The position numbers were made by a program, and so were the translations under genes. Positions 38,334 through 46,938 of a DNA stretch of 64,000 nucleotides are shown one piece after another. Position 1 is the first letter of the stretch; the number at the start of each line of letters is the position of its first letter. The notes below the pieces were generated by a model. It saw only the letters and a program-made list of their open reading frames with translations. It searched no databases and had not been told where the DNA came from. This DNA is from Corynebacterium hylobatis (GTDB taxonomy: Bacteria; Actinomycetota; Actinomycetes; Mycobacteriales; Mycobacteriaceae), in contig NZ_RXHJ01000004.1 of assembly GCF_003955685.1 (NCBI RefSeq), positions 1-64,000 on the forward strand, given 5' to 3'.

Positions 38334-38960
38334 ATGACGAAAACCGACGACCGGCGAAGCAGGCGCCGCGAACAGACCCGGGCGCGGCTTATCGACGCCG
38401 CACGCACGTTGATGGCCGAGCGCGGGTTCAACGAGGTCGGCATCGCCGAGATCACCGAGGCCGCTGACCTGGGCACGGGCACGTTCTACAACTACTTCTC
38501 CTCCCGCGAGCAGATGCAGGCCGCCGTCGCCGAGGATTCGGTGGAGAAGGTCGGTGACATCCTCGACCGTGAGGTCTCCAGCCTGGAGGACCCGGCCGAG
38601 GCCTTCGCCGGGTCACTGCGCCACCTGGTCCGCCATGCGCTCAGCGACCGGGTGTGGGGAGGATTTCTGGTCCAGATGGGCGCGGCCCACCCGGCCCTGG
38701 TACGCATCCTCGGCCCCCGCGCGCGACGGGATCTGCTGCGGGGACTGGAATCCGGCCGGTTCACCATCGACGACCTGGACCTGGCCACCACCTGCACCTT
38801 CGGCTCGCTCATCGCCTCGATTCAGCTGGCGATGGATTCGGAGCCCCGCGAAGACCGCGACCAGATCTTCGCCCGCGCGATGCTGCGGATGGTCGGCGTT
38901 CCCGCCGGGGAGGCCGCCGAGGTCGCGGCACGCCCCCTCCCCGAGATCGACCTCACCTGA
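38334..38960 (+). CDS. rolR: TetR-family regulator (RolR-like)
   Basis: The 208-residue protein has an N-terminal TetR HTH (TRARLIDAARTLMAERGFNE, IAEITEAADLGTGTFYNYFS, about residues 13-55) and a helical ligand-binding C-terminus. It is divergent from the rolHMD-like operon, as in C. glutamicum, where RolR represses resorcinol genes and is released by resorcinol. The ATG at 38334 begins MTKTDDRRSRR; a longer frame would include the operator. It converges on the large LuxR-type gene with a 4-base gap. Confidence 0.8.
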   Translation: MTKTDDRRSRRREQTRARLIDAARTLMAERGFNEVGIAEITEAADLGTGTFYNYFSSREQMQAAVAEDSVEKVGDILDREVSSLEDPAEAFAGSLRHLVRHALSDRVWGGFLVQMGAAHPALVRILGPRARRDLLRGLESGRFTIDDLDLATTCTFGSLIASIQLAMDSEPREDRDQIFARAMLRMVGVPAGEAAEVAARPLPEIDLT

Positions 38961-38964
38961 GCGT

Positions 38965-41289
38965 TCAGCCCGCCTGGCGCAGGCTCTCCACCCAGGTGGC
39001 AACCTGGGTGCGGGAGTTGAATCCGAGCTTGTTGAGGATCCGTTCAACATGCCCCTCAATGGTGCGCGGGGAGAGCACCAGCTTGCCGGCTATCTGACGG
39101 TTGGTCAGCCCCTGGGAAACCAGTTCCACCACCTCCCTCTCGCGGCCGCTCAGCGGGTTGTCCCCCACCGCGCCCGCGGGCTCGGCCTGCGGTGCCCTCC
39201 TGCCCAGGGCCACCGCGATCGCCTCGGTCTTGCTGTCACGCGCCCCCTGCTCCACCCCCTCCGGTGAACGCTCCCCGAGAGCTGCCCGGATCTCGGCGGC
39301 AGAGGCCTCTGAAACCGCGGCGATGTGCGGGCCGAAGGCCTGGATGCTCGTCCCCAGCTCCTGCCAGACGGCGCTGGCGGCGTCGGCAAGCTCCCTTCCC
39401 CTCTCGAAGTCACCGGCCGAGACCGCGATCCACGACAGCAGCTCGACGCTCATCGCCGTGCAGATACCGTCCTGGAAATTCTGCTGGATCCCCAGGGCAC
39501 GGGTGGCCGCCTCCGTCGCCGCGGGATAATCACCCAGCCGCCAGTGGCAGACCCCGGAGATCCACCACAGGTACGACTGATTCCGCTGCTCCCCGTGACG
39601 CTCCGCGATCGCCATCGCCGCGCTACTGATCCGCAGCCCCTCCTCAGGCTCACCCCCGAAGATCTGCGCCATCACCAGCTGGAACATCGCCGTGAGCTGC
39701 GGGACGGTCCGGCCATGGCCCTCATGCTCAGCGATGACCTTCCGGAACTGCTCCGTGGCTGCCACCAGATCCCCGGTGAACACACGGTGCTGGGCCTGCC
39801 AGTGCTGCGCGAAGACCTCCATCTCCGGATCCGGCAACGAACGCGCGATGGACAGCGACACCTCAAGATGATCGGCCGCATCCTGGTGGTCGCCCTGGAT
39901 CAGGGCCACCCACCCGGCCACCCAGGAGGCGGATCCCCGCGCATGCGCAGACAGCTCCGGGTGGCGGAGGATCCGCTCCAGCCAGCCCCGGCCGTCACTG
40001 AGGAACCCACCCGCTATCCAGTGGTAACGCAGGGCAACGGCGATCCGGGCAGCCACATCCTGCTCACCCGGGGTATCCAGCGACCACCTGAGTCCGGCCA
40101 GCAGGTTCGGTCTCTCCGCGCGCGTGGCCGCGAGGGACTCCGCCTGGTCCGGACCATTCCAGGCCGCAAGCCTTGCCTCGACACGCGCCAGATAATGATC
40201 CCGGTGCCGGCGGTGCAGTTCATCCCGCTCCGCAGCATCGGTGAGCAACTGGCTCCCGTATTCGCGGACCGTCATCAGCTGGCGGTAGCGGATCCCCTCC
40301 CCCGTCCGCTCCGTCTGCAGGAGGGACTTGGACACCAGTTGATCCATCAGATCGAAGACCTCGAACATGTCCAGTTCCCCGAAGCCGCAGACCGCCTCCG
40401 CAGCGTCAAGATCCAGGGCATCCGGGAATACCGACAACCGGCGCCACAACAGTTGTTCAGCCTCGGAACACAGCTCATAACTCCAGTCGATCAGGGCCTG
40501 CAGGGTCTGCTGGCGTGGCAGGGTGGTCCGGTCGCCGCGGCTGAGCAACTGAAAACGCTGGTCCAGCCGGTCCAGCAACTGGCCCGGGGTCAGCGACCGC
40601 AGTCGCGTGGCCGCCAACTCGATCGCCAGCGGAATTCCATCCAGGCGGATACACAACTGCGCCACGGACTCCCTGTTCTCCGGAGTCACCGAAAAATCCG
40701 GTACTAGCTGGCGCGCCCGGTCCACCAGCAGTATCACCGCCTCAGAACCCTCAATGCCCACGCCCCCGCTGTCCGACGACGGCGTCGACAGAGGCGCCAC
40801 GACGCGGACCGATTCGGCGACGATGTGCAGCGGCTCCCGGCTCGTGGCCAGGATCCGCACCCCCGGTGCCGCCGCCAGCAGACGGTCCACCAGCTCGGCG
40901 GCCTCCTGGAGCACATGCTCACAATTGTCCAGGACCAGCAGGACCTCCCTGTCCCGGAGATAATCCACCACGCGTTCCAGGGCCACCCGGTTTGACTGGT
41001 CGGGCACCCGCAGGGCCGTCGCCACCGCCGGGGCGACCCGGTCACCGGTACGCAGACTGTCGAGTTCGACCAACCAGACCCCGTCGCGGAAGCTCCTCCT
41101 GGAGCGCTCGGCGATCTCCAGCGCCAGGCGGGTCTTGCCCACTCCCCCGGGTCCCGTGAGAGTGACCAGTCGGGTATCCGCCAGGACCGCCCTGATCTCG
41201 GCGAGCTCCCGGCGTCTGCCGATGAAACTCGTCGTCGAGATTTTCCCGAGGGTGGAACCCCTGCTGGGAGCACCAGAATTTCCGGACAC
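38965..41289 (-). CDS. Large ATP-binding LuxR-family (LAL/AfsR-like) regulator
   Basis: The 774-residue protein has an N-terminal NTPase with Walker A LTGPGGVGKTRLALEIAERS (about 44-63) and Walker B EVLLVLDNCEHV (about 114-125), a helical TPR-like middle (about 330-690) and a C-terminal LuxR HTH (about 708-770: LSGREREVVELVSQGLTNRQ, LSPRTIEGHVERIL). Such proteins are activators switched by ligand and ATP. The start is a GTG with GGAAGG upstream. It is divergent from BVMO module 1, which is its most likely target; the rol genes already have their own regulator. Confidence 0.85.
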   Translation of the reverse strand: MSGNSGAPSRGSTLGKISTTSFIGRRRELAEIRAVLADTRLVTLTGPGGVGKTRLALEIAERSRRSFRDGVWLVELDSLRTGDRVAPAVATALRVPDQSNRVALERVVDYLRDREVLLVLDNCEHVLQEAAELVDRLLAAAPGVRILATSREPLHIVAESVRVVAPLSTPSSDSGGVGIEGSEAVILLVDRARQLVPDFSVTPENRESVAQLCIRLDGIPLAIELAATRLRSLTPGQLLDRLDQRFQLLSRGDRTTLPRQQTLQALIDWSYELCSEAEQLLWRRLSVFPDALDLDAAEAVCGFGELDMFEVFDLMDQLVSKSLLQTERTGEGIRYRQLMTVREYGSQLLTDAAERDELHRRHRDHYLARVEARLAAWNGPDQAESLAATRAERPNLLAGLRWSLDTPGEQDVAARIAVALRYHWIAGGFLSDGRGWLERILRHPELSAHARGSASWVAGWVALIQGDHQDAADHLEVSLSIARSLPDPEMEVFAQHWQAQHRVFTGDLVAATEQFRKVIAEHEGHGRTVPQLTAMFQLVMAQIFGGEPEEGLRISSAAMAIAERHGEQRNQSYLWWISGVCHWRLGDYPAATEAATRALGIQQNFQDGICTAMSVELLSWIAVSAGDFERGRELADAASAVWQELGTSIQAFGPHIAAVSEASAAEIRAALGERSPEGVEQGARDSKTEAIAVALGRRAPQAEPAGAVGDNPLSGREREVVELVSQGLTNRQIAGKLVLSPRTIEGHVERILNKLGFNSRTQVATWVESLRQAG

Positions 41290-41472
41290 AGTTCGCCTTC
41301 CTTCCTGTCGGCGGCGCTACGGGGACAGCCCCGGAGATCCACCCAACGTTAGCGCCCACCCGTATCCCGGACGAGGACCATCACCGGCAGTCCCCGTGCG
41401 CGCATCCGCAGCTACCCGGGTACCTCCGCATACATCCAGGCCATAGGGACCAGGGAGGGATCGGGTGGCGTT

Positions 41473-41478
41473 TAGGGT
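41473..41478 (+). promoter_or_regulatory. -10 box (TAGGGT) of BVMO module 1
   Basis: TAGGGT is the same -10 variant seen upstream of 12365 and 17753. Transcription would start near 41485, giving a leader of about 70 bases. Confidence 0.4.
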
Positions 41479-41558
41479 GATTCCACCCATGACTTCAATC
41501 ACACCGGACCATATCGTATTGCTCCAGACACACCCCTTCAGCCCGTCAGGAGCAGCAC

Positions 41559-43241
41559 ATGTCCCACTCTCAGACCCACGATGTGATCGTCATCGGCGCC
41601 GGATTCGCCGGCCTCTACTCCGTGCACAAGCTGCGCGACCAGATGGGCCTGGACGTCACGGCCTTCGAGGCGGCCTCCGGCGTCGGCGGCACCTGGTTCT
41701 GGAACCGCTACCCCGGCGCCCGCTGCGACATCGAGAGCATCCACTACTCCTACTCCTTCTCCGAGGAGCTGCAGCAGGAATGGAACTGGCCCGAGCGCTA
41801 CGCCGGCCAGCCCGAGATCCTGGACTACCTCAACCACGTCGCCGACCGCTTCGACCTGCGCCGCAACATCCAGTTCAACACCCGGGTGACCTCCATGGTG
41901 TGGGACGAGGAGAACTCCTTCTGGCGCGTGGGCACCGACGACGGAAAGACCACCACCGCCCGCTACGTCATCTCCGGCGCCGGCAACCTCTCCGTCCCCA
42001 AGGAGCCGGACTTCCCCGGCGTGAAGGATTTCCAGGGCGACGTCTACGTCACCGGCAACTGGCCGCAGGAGCCGGTCGATTTCACCGGCAAGCGCGTCGG
42101 TGTCATCGGCAACTGGCCGCAGGAGCCGGTCGATTTCACCGGCAAGCGCGTCGGTGTCATCGGCACCGGCTCCTCCGGTATCCAGGCGATCACCGAGATC
42201 GCCAAACAGGCCGGCCACCTAACCGTCTTCCAGCGCACCCCGAACTTCGCCACCCCGATCGGCAACGGTCCGATCGATCCGGAGCTCTACGCCGACCAGA
42301 AGGCCCGCTACGCGGAACTCCGGAAGGAGGCCCGCAACCACGTCCAGGGCGTCCCCCTCGAGGCCCCGCTGCCTTCCGCCATCGAGGTCAGCGCAGAAAA
42401 GCGCAAGGAGGTCTACGACAAGCGCTACGCCCAGGGTGGCTTCCGCATGTTCCTGTCGACGTTCGCGGACATTTACCACAGCAAGGCATCCAACGACACC
42501 GCCGCCGATTACATCCGCGGGAAGATCCAGGAGCGCGTGGTGGACCCGGCAGTCGCCGAGCTGCTCAGTCCCACCGACCACCCCTACGCCGCCAAGCGCC
42601 CCGCCTTCGAGAACGGCTACTTCGAAGCCTTCAACCAGGACAACGTGGAGCTGGTGGACGTCAAGTCCAACCCCATCGAGCGGGTCACCGCCACCGGACT
42701 GAACACCACCACCGACGAGTACGAATTCGACGTCCTGGTCCTGGCCACCGGCTTCGACGCCATGACCGGTCCCCTGATGGCGATGGGCATCGTGGGCAGA
42801 AACGGCGAGCGTCTGCAGGACAAGTGGGCCGATGGACCGGAAACCTACCTGGGCATCACCGTCAACGGCTTCCCCAACCTCTTCCTCATCACCGGCCCGC
42901 AGAGCCCCTCGGTGCTCTACAACATGCCGCTGGCCATCGAGGACCACGTGGACTTCGCCACCGCGGCCATCGCCCACCTGAACGAGCACGATCTGGCCAT
43001 CATCGAGGCCGACGCCGAGGCAGAGAAGGCCTGGGTGGATCACGCCAACGAGAAGGCCGCGGAATCCCTGCTGCCCGAGGCGAACTCCTGGTTCATGGGC
43101 TCCAACATCCCGGGCAAGCCACGCCGCTGCCTGGTCTACGTGGGCGGCGCACCGACCTACCGCGCAATCTGCGATGAGGTGGTGGCCGAAGGCTACCGCG
43201 GCTTTGAACTCTCCCCGGCCGTGGAACTGGCCCAGCTCTGA
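41559..43241 (+). CDS. Baeyer-Villiger monooxygenase 1 with internal tandem duplication
   Basis: The 560-residue flavoprotein belongs to the BVMO family (ketone plus O2 plus NADPH to ester or lactone). The first Rossmann motif VIVIGAGFAGLYSVHKLRD (residues 10-28), GGTWFWNRYPGARCD and the NADPH loop GTGSSGIQAI (202-211) are typical. Two features are abnormal. The fingerprint FxGxxxHxxxWP reads FQGDVYVTGNWP (158-169), with Val164 in place of His. An 18-residue unit starting GNWPQEP is present twice in tandem (166-183, 184-201), directly before the NADPH loop. Activity is therefore doubtful. The ATG has AGGAG upstream; the esterase gene follows after 58 bases. Confidence 0.87.
   Translation: MSHSQTHDVIVIGAGFAGLYSVHKLRDQMGLDVTAFEAASGVGGTWFWNRYPGARCDIESIHYSYSFSEELQQEWNWPERYAGQPEILDYLNHVADRFDLRRNIQFNTRVTSMVWDEENSFWRVGTDDGKTTTARYVISGAGNLSVPKEPDFPGVKDFQGDVYVTGNWPQEPVDFTGKRVGVIGNWPQEPVDFTGKRVGVIGTGSSGIQAITEIAKQAGHLTVFQRTPNFATPIGNGPIDPELYADQKARYAELRKEARNHVQGVPLEAPLPSAIEVSAEKRKEVYDKRYAQGGFRMFLSTFADIYHSKASNDTAADYIRGKIQERVVDPAVAELLSPTDHPYAAKRPAFENGYFEAFNQDNVELVDVKSNPIERVTATGLNTTTDEYEFDVLVLATGFDAMTGPLMAMGIVGRNGERLQDKWADGPETYLGITVNGFPNLFLITGPQSPSVLYNMPLAIEDHVDFATAAIAHLNEHDLAIIEADAEAEKAWVDHANEKAAESLLPEANSWFMGSNIPGKPRRCLVYVGGAPTYRAICDEVVAEGYRGFELSPAVELAQL
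42054..42161 (+). repeat. Perfect 54-bp in-frame tandem duplication
   Basis: Two identical 54-bp units (42054-42107 and 42108-42161) encode the same 18 residues, from GNWPQEP to KRVGVI. The paralogue at 57045-58697 has a single equivalent segment (GSWPHEG to KRVAVI), so this is a recent duplication. Confidence 0.95.
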
Positions 43242-43299
43242 CCCCTCCACCCCGTCCGGAACGCCGGCTCAGCCGGCACCAGCTGAAAGGAAACAACCC

Positions 43300-44238
43300 A
43301 TGACAGTGGACAGTGCCGTCCAGACCCTCATCAACGGACTTGCGGAGCAGGGCCAGAAACCCTTCGGGGAGATCTCCGTGGCGGAAGGCCGGGCAGTGGT
43401 GGCCTCCTTCACCGGCCTGCAGAAGCCCGCCCGGGAGGTGGCGCGGGTGGTCGACAAGATTATCGACGGTCCCGGCGGTGAGCAGCACCTGCGGATCTTC
43501 ATCCCGGAGAACCAGGGGGCAACCCCGCTCCCCGTGGTCGTCTACTACTACGGCGGCGGGTTTGTGGCGGGCAGCCTCGACGTCGCCGAGGAGTCCAACC
43601 GGGCCCTGGCCAATGACACGGGCGCAATCGTGGTCGCCGCCAGCTACCTGCTGGCTCCCGAGCATAAATTCCCCGCAGCCACCGACGACACCTTTGCCGC
43701 ACTGCGTTGGACTGCGGAACACATCAGCGAATACGGCGGTGACCCGGCACGCATCGCCGTGATGGGCGACAGCGCGGGTGGCAACCTGGCCGCGGTGGCC
43801 GCACAGCGGGCCCGCGATGAGGGCGGCCCGGAGCTGGCCGCACAGGCGCTGATCTACCCGGCCATTGACGCCAACGCCGATACCGAGTCCAAGCGCGAAT
43901 TCGCCGAAGGCTACGTGATCAGCACCGCTGACATGGATTATTTCTGGGGGCAGTACCTCAACTCCCCCGAGGAGGTGGAGGACCCGCGCGCCACCCCCTC
44001 CCGGGGCAATCTGGCAGGCCTGCCGCCGGCCCTGGTGCTCAGCGTCGAGTACGAGGTCCTGCGGGATGAGGCGGAGAACTACGCCGACCAGCTGTCAGCT
44101 GCGGGAGTGTCCGTGGAGAAGGTACGTCTGCCCGGCCTGATCCACGGCGTCTACAACATGTCCGGGGCGATCCCCCGCTGGACCGAGATCCACGAGACCA
44201 CCGTCGACTTCCTCCGGGATAAACTGCAGGTCAATTAA
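43300..44238 (+). CDS. Hormone-sensitive-lipase-type esterase 1 (YGGG variant)
   Basis: The 312-residue alpha/beta hydrolase has the nucleophile elbow GDSAGGN, a likely Asp in SVEYEVLRDE and a His in LPGLIHGVYNM, all typical of the HSL esterase family. The oxyanion motif, HGGG in the family, reads YGGG (Tyr84). It would hydrolyse the ester made by the preceding BVMO. The ATG at 43300 has GAAAGGA seven bases upstream, and a longer frame overlaps the BVMO. A strong terminator follows. Confidence 0.87.
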   Translation: MTVDSAVQTLINGLAEQGQKPFGEISVAEGRAVVASFTGLQKPAREVARVVDKIIDGPGGEQHLRIFIPENQGATPLPVVVYYYGGGFVAGSLDVAEESNRALANDTGAIVVAASYLLAPEHKFPAATDDTFAALRWTAEHISEYGGDPARIAVMGDSAGGNLAAVAAQRARDEGGPELAAQALIYPAIDANADTESKREFAEGYVISTADMDYFWGQYLNSPEEVEDPRATPSRGNLAGLPPALVLSVEYEVLRDEAENYADQLSAAGVSVEKVRLPGLIHGVYNMSGAIPRWTEIHETTVDFLRDKLQVN

Positions 44239-44251
44239 GTCTTGCCCTCTG

Positions 44252-44283
44252 AAAACCGCTGATGGGAACATCAGCGGTTTTTT
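44252..44283 (+). terminator. Intrinsic terminator after BVMO module 1
   Basis: A 13-bp perfect stem (44252-44264 with 44269-44281), a GGAA loop and a run of Ts. It ends the BVMO-esterase operon. Confidence 0.9.
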
Positions 44284-44339
44284 CGTGTCTCCCGTCCATC
44301 CGGGCACTTTACCGGGCCGAGTGGAAACACAGACCCACA

Positions 44340-44367
44340 TTGGTGACCCGTCAACATATGTTATGAT
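44340..44367 (+). promoter_or_regulatory. Promoter of the aldehyde dehydrogenase gene
   Basis: TTGGTG (44340-44345), a 16-base spacer and TATGAT (44362-44367). The palindrome AACATATGTT (44353-44362) overlaps the spacer and the edge of the -10 and may be an operator. Confidence 0.5.
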
Positions 44368-44415
44368 AGTACTTGTCTTTCAAATTGGAGACTTTATTAG
44401 GAAAGGGCAATTACT

Positions 44416-45807
44416 ATGGCTTATCAGACCCTCAACCCCTACACCGGAGAAGTTCTCAAGACTTTCGAGGACGCCACCGAGGAACAGATCGAGGCGGCCA
44501 TCGCCGGTGCCCAGGAGGCATTCCTCAACTGGCGTAACGAGCCGGTGACGGAGCGCGCCGCACTCCTGAAGCGCGCCGCGGACGAACTGCGCGCCAACTC
44601 CCGCAGTTATGCCGAGATCCTCACCCTGGAGATGGGCAAGCTCATCGGCGAGGCCGAGGCCGAGGTCGAACTCTCCGCGAAGATCCTCGAGTACTACGCC
44701 AAGTTCGGCCCCACCCACCTGACGCCGCGTTACCTGCCGGCGGAGGGCTTCGGCGACACCGATGTAGCCCTGGTCAATGAGCCGTTGGGTGTCCTCTACG
44801 CCATCGAACCGTGGAACTTCCCCTTCTACCAGGTCATCCGCATCTCGGCGCCGCAGCTGATGGCCGGCAACACCATCGTGCTCAAGCACGCCGCGAACGT
44901 CCCCCAGTCGGCCCTGGCCATGGAGAAGCTCTACAGGGACGCCGGCGCACCAGAGGGCCTGCTGACCAACATCTTCGCCAACCACGACGCCACCGACCGG
45001 ATCCTCGCCGACCCGCGCATTAAGGGTGTCGCGCTGACCGGTTCCGAGCGCGCCGGTTCCGTCGTCGCCGCCACCGCGGCGAAGAACCTGAAGAAGTCCA
45101 CCCTGGAGCTCGGCGGTGCTGATGCCTTCATCGTCCTCGAGGACGCGGACATCGAGAAGGCCGCCCGCTGGGCAGCATTCGGCCGCCACTGGAATGCCGG
45201 CCAGGTCTGTGTGTCCTCCAAGCGCCTGATCGTGGTGGATTCTGTCGCCGATGAGTTCATGGAGGCCTACCGCGGACATGTGGAGAAGCTCGTCGCCGGT
45301 GACCCCATGGACCCGGAGACCACCCTGGCACCCCTGTCCTCCCAGCAGGCCGCCGATGACCTGGCCGCCCAGGTGGAGATGGCCCGGGGGGAGGGCGTCA
45401 CCGTCGAGACGATCGGCGCTGAGGTCCCCGAGCAGGGCGCCTTCTTCCGGCCGACGCTGCTCACCGACATCCCGGCCGGTTCGAAGACCGCGCACACCGA
45501 GTTCTTCGGTCCCGTCACACAGCTCTACCGCGCGAAGGACGAGGACGAGGCTGTGGACATCGCCAATGACAGCCCCTTCGGTCTCGGTGGTTCGGTCTTC
45601 TCCGAGGACATCGACCGTGCCAAGAAGGTTGCCCGCCGCATCGACACCGGCATGGTCTACATCAACCAGCCCACCGGCGTGAAGGCGGACATCCCCTTCG
45701 GTGGCGTGAAGAACTCCGGCTACGGCCACGAGCTCATCGATCTGGGTATCAAGGAGTTCATCAACCAGAAGGTCGTCGTGGTCAGCGACATCGACGGTTC
45801 CTTCTAG
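44416..45807 (+). CDS. NAD(P)-dependent aldehyde (succinate-semialdehyde-type) dehydrogenase
   Basis: The 463-residue enzyme has EPWNFPFYQVIR, the cofactor loop ALTGSERAG, the general base in LELGGAD, and the catalytic Cys in NAGQVCVSSKR. The sequence TLNPYTGEVLKTF at the start and the overall pattern resemble the GabD/SSADH group, but substrate range in this group is broad. It has its own promoter after a terminator, so it is controlled separately from the BVMO module although it could oxidise aldehydes from it. The ATG has GAAAGG upstream. Confidence 0.83.
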   Translation: MAYQTLNPYTGEVLKTFEDATEEQIEAAIAGAQEAFLNWRNEPVTERAALLKRAADELRANSRSYAEILTLEMGKLIGEAEAEVELSAKILEYYAKFGPTHLTPRYLPAEGFGDTDVALVNEPLGVLYAIEPWNFPFYQVIRISAPQLMAGNTIVLKHAANVPQSALAMEKLYRDAGAPEGLLTNIFANHDATDRILADPRIKGVALTGSERAGSVVAATAAKNLKKSTLELGGADAFIVLEDADIEKAARWAAFGRHWNAGQVCVSSKRLIVVDSVADEFMEAYRGHVEKLVAGDPMDPETTLAPLSSQQAADDLAAQVEMARGEGVTVETIGAEVPEQGAFFRPTLLTDIPAGSKTAHTEFFGPVTQLYRAKDEDEAVDIANDSPFGLGGSVFSEDIDRAKKVARRIDTGMVYINQPTGVKADIPFGGVKNSGYGHELIDLGIKEFINQKVVVVSDIDGSF

Positions 45808-45935
45808 CCCTGGACAAGCGGCGTCAACGAGCATCAGGGACGAAACATCTCGCCACGCCTGAACCGGTGAACAGCGACGTTGCGCGTCGGCATCACCCGG
45901 ACCGGTCAGATGTTGCGCGCCCTCCCCGTCCAGAC

Positions 45936-45978
45936 AAAAACCGTCGGCCCCGGAACCATCAGGTTCCGGGGCCGACGG
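45936..45978 (-). terminator. Intrinsic terminator of the cys operon
   Basis: A 17-bp perfect stem (45941-45957 with 45962-45978) and ATCA loop. On the minus strand it is followed by TTTTT (45940 to 45936). Confidence 0.9.
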
Positions 45979-46002
45979 CCTCACTTCATTTGTCCAACCG
46001 GA

Positions 46003-46938
46003 TCAGGACACGCGTGCCTTCTCCGTCTGCGGGGCGGACTGTTCGTCGGTGGTCTCCACGGGCGGCAGGGCCGCCAGGTTCGCACGGTAGCGGCGGAAAC
46101 CCAGCCAGGTCAGTCCGATGCCGACAATGACGATCACCAGCTGGAGGAGACCGAAGTTGAAGTCCTCCAGGCCGGCAGCCTCGAGCACCTTCGGCAGGTT
46201 GAGGGTGACGATGAGGGTGCCCACCAGGCCGCCGAGGACGGTGGCGTTGACCCGGGAGATCATCCAGGCACCGATCGGTGCGGCGATCGCACCACCGATC
46301 AGCAGCGCCAGCACGGCGGCGAGGTTGGCCACGAGGTCGTCCCACAGGCCGACGACGAAGCCGAGGGTCGCGGCGACCGAGACCAGGAACTCGGCGGTGT
46401 TGACGGTGCCGACCACCTTGCGGGGCTGGGTGCGTCCCAGGGAGAGCAGGGTGGAGGTGGTCACCGGTCCCCAGCCGCCGCCACCGGAGGCGTCGACGAA
46501 GCCACCGACCAGGCCCAGCCCGCCGAGGAAACCACTGGAGTGGGGGCGACCGCTGTAGGTACGCTGCACCCGGCCGCGGCTGAAGCGCCACACCAGGTTC
46601 ATGCCGATCAGCGCCAGGATCAGAGCGGTGACCGGTGCCGCGGCCTCCATCGAGAGGTTCGACAGGAAGGTCGCGCCGGCGAAGGCACCGACGGCACCCG
46701 GCACACCGAGACGCAGGACCACACCCCAGTCGACGTTGCCGAATTTCCAGTGGCTGATGCCGGAGACCAGGGTGGTGCCCACCTCGGCGGTGTGGACCAC
46801 CGCGGAGGCCTGGGCGGGACCGAGACCCGCGAGCAGGATGAGGATGGTGGTGGAGGTGACCCCGAAGCCCATGCCCAGGCCGCCGTCGACAAGCTGGGCG
46901 GCGAGCCCCGCGAATGCGATGAGTATGAGCGTCCTCAT
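46003..46938 (-). CDS. cysZ: TauE/SafE-family sulfate/sulfite permease
   Basis: The 311-residue membrane protein has about eight segments in two repeats, including DGGLGMGFGVTSTTILILLAG and VGGFVDASGGGGWGPVTTSTL, the duplicated signature of the TauE/SafE family. It is the last gene of the cys operon and corresponds in position to the permease called CysZ in C. glutamicum, which is thought to take up sulfate. This is not the unrelated E. coli CysZ. The ATG overlaps the cysY stop by four bases. Confidence 0.85.
   Translation of the reverse strand: MRTLILIAFAGLAAQLVDGGLGMGFGVTSTTILILLAGLGPAQASAVVHTAEVGTTLVSGISHWKFGNVDWGVVLRLGVPGAVGAFAGATFLSNLSMEAAAPVTALILALIGMNLVWRFSRGRVQRTYSGRPHSSGFLGGLGLVGGFVDASGGGGWGPVTTSTLLSLGRTQPRKVVGTVNTAEFLVSVAATLGFVVGLWDDLVANLAAVLALLIGGAIAAPIGAWMISRVNATVLGGLVGTLIVTLNLPKVLEAAGLEDFNFGLLQLVIVIVGIGLTWLGFRRYRANLAALPPVETTDEQSAPQTEKARVS

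Noticed and set aside
41465..43177. A 570-codon frame in another phase over BVMO 1
   Set aside because: Arg/Pro/His-rich translation without motifs; the BVMO frame has full family similarity.
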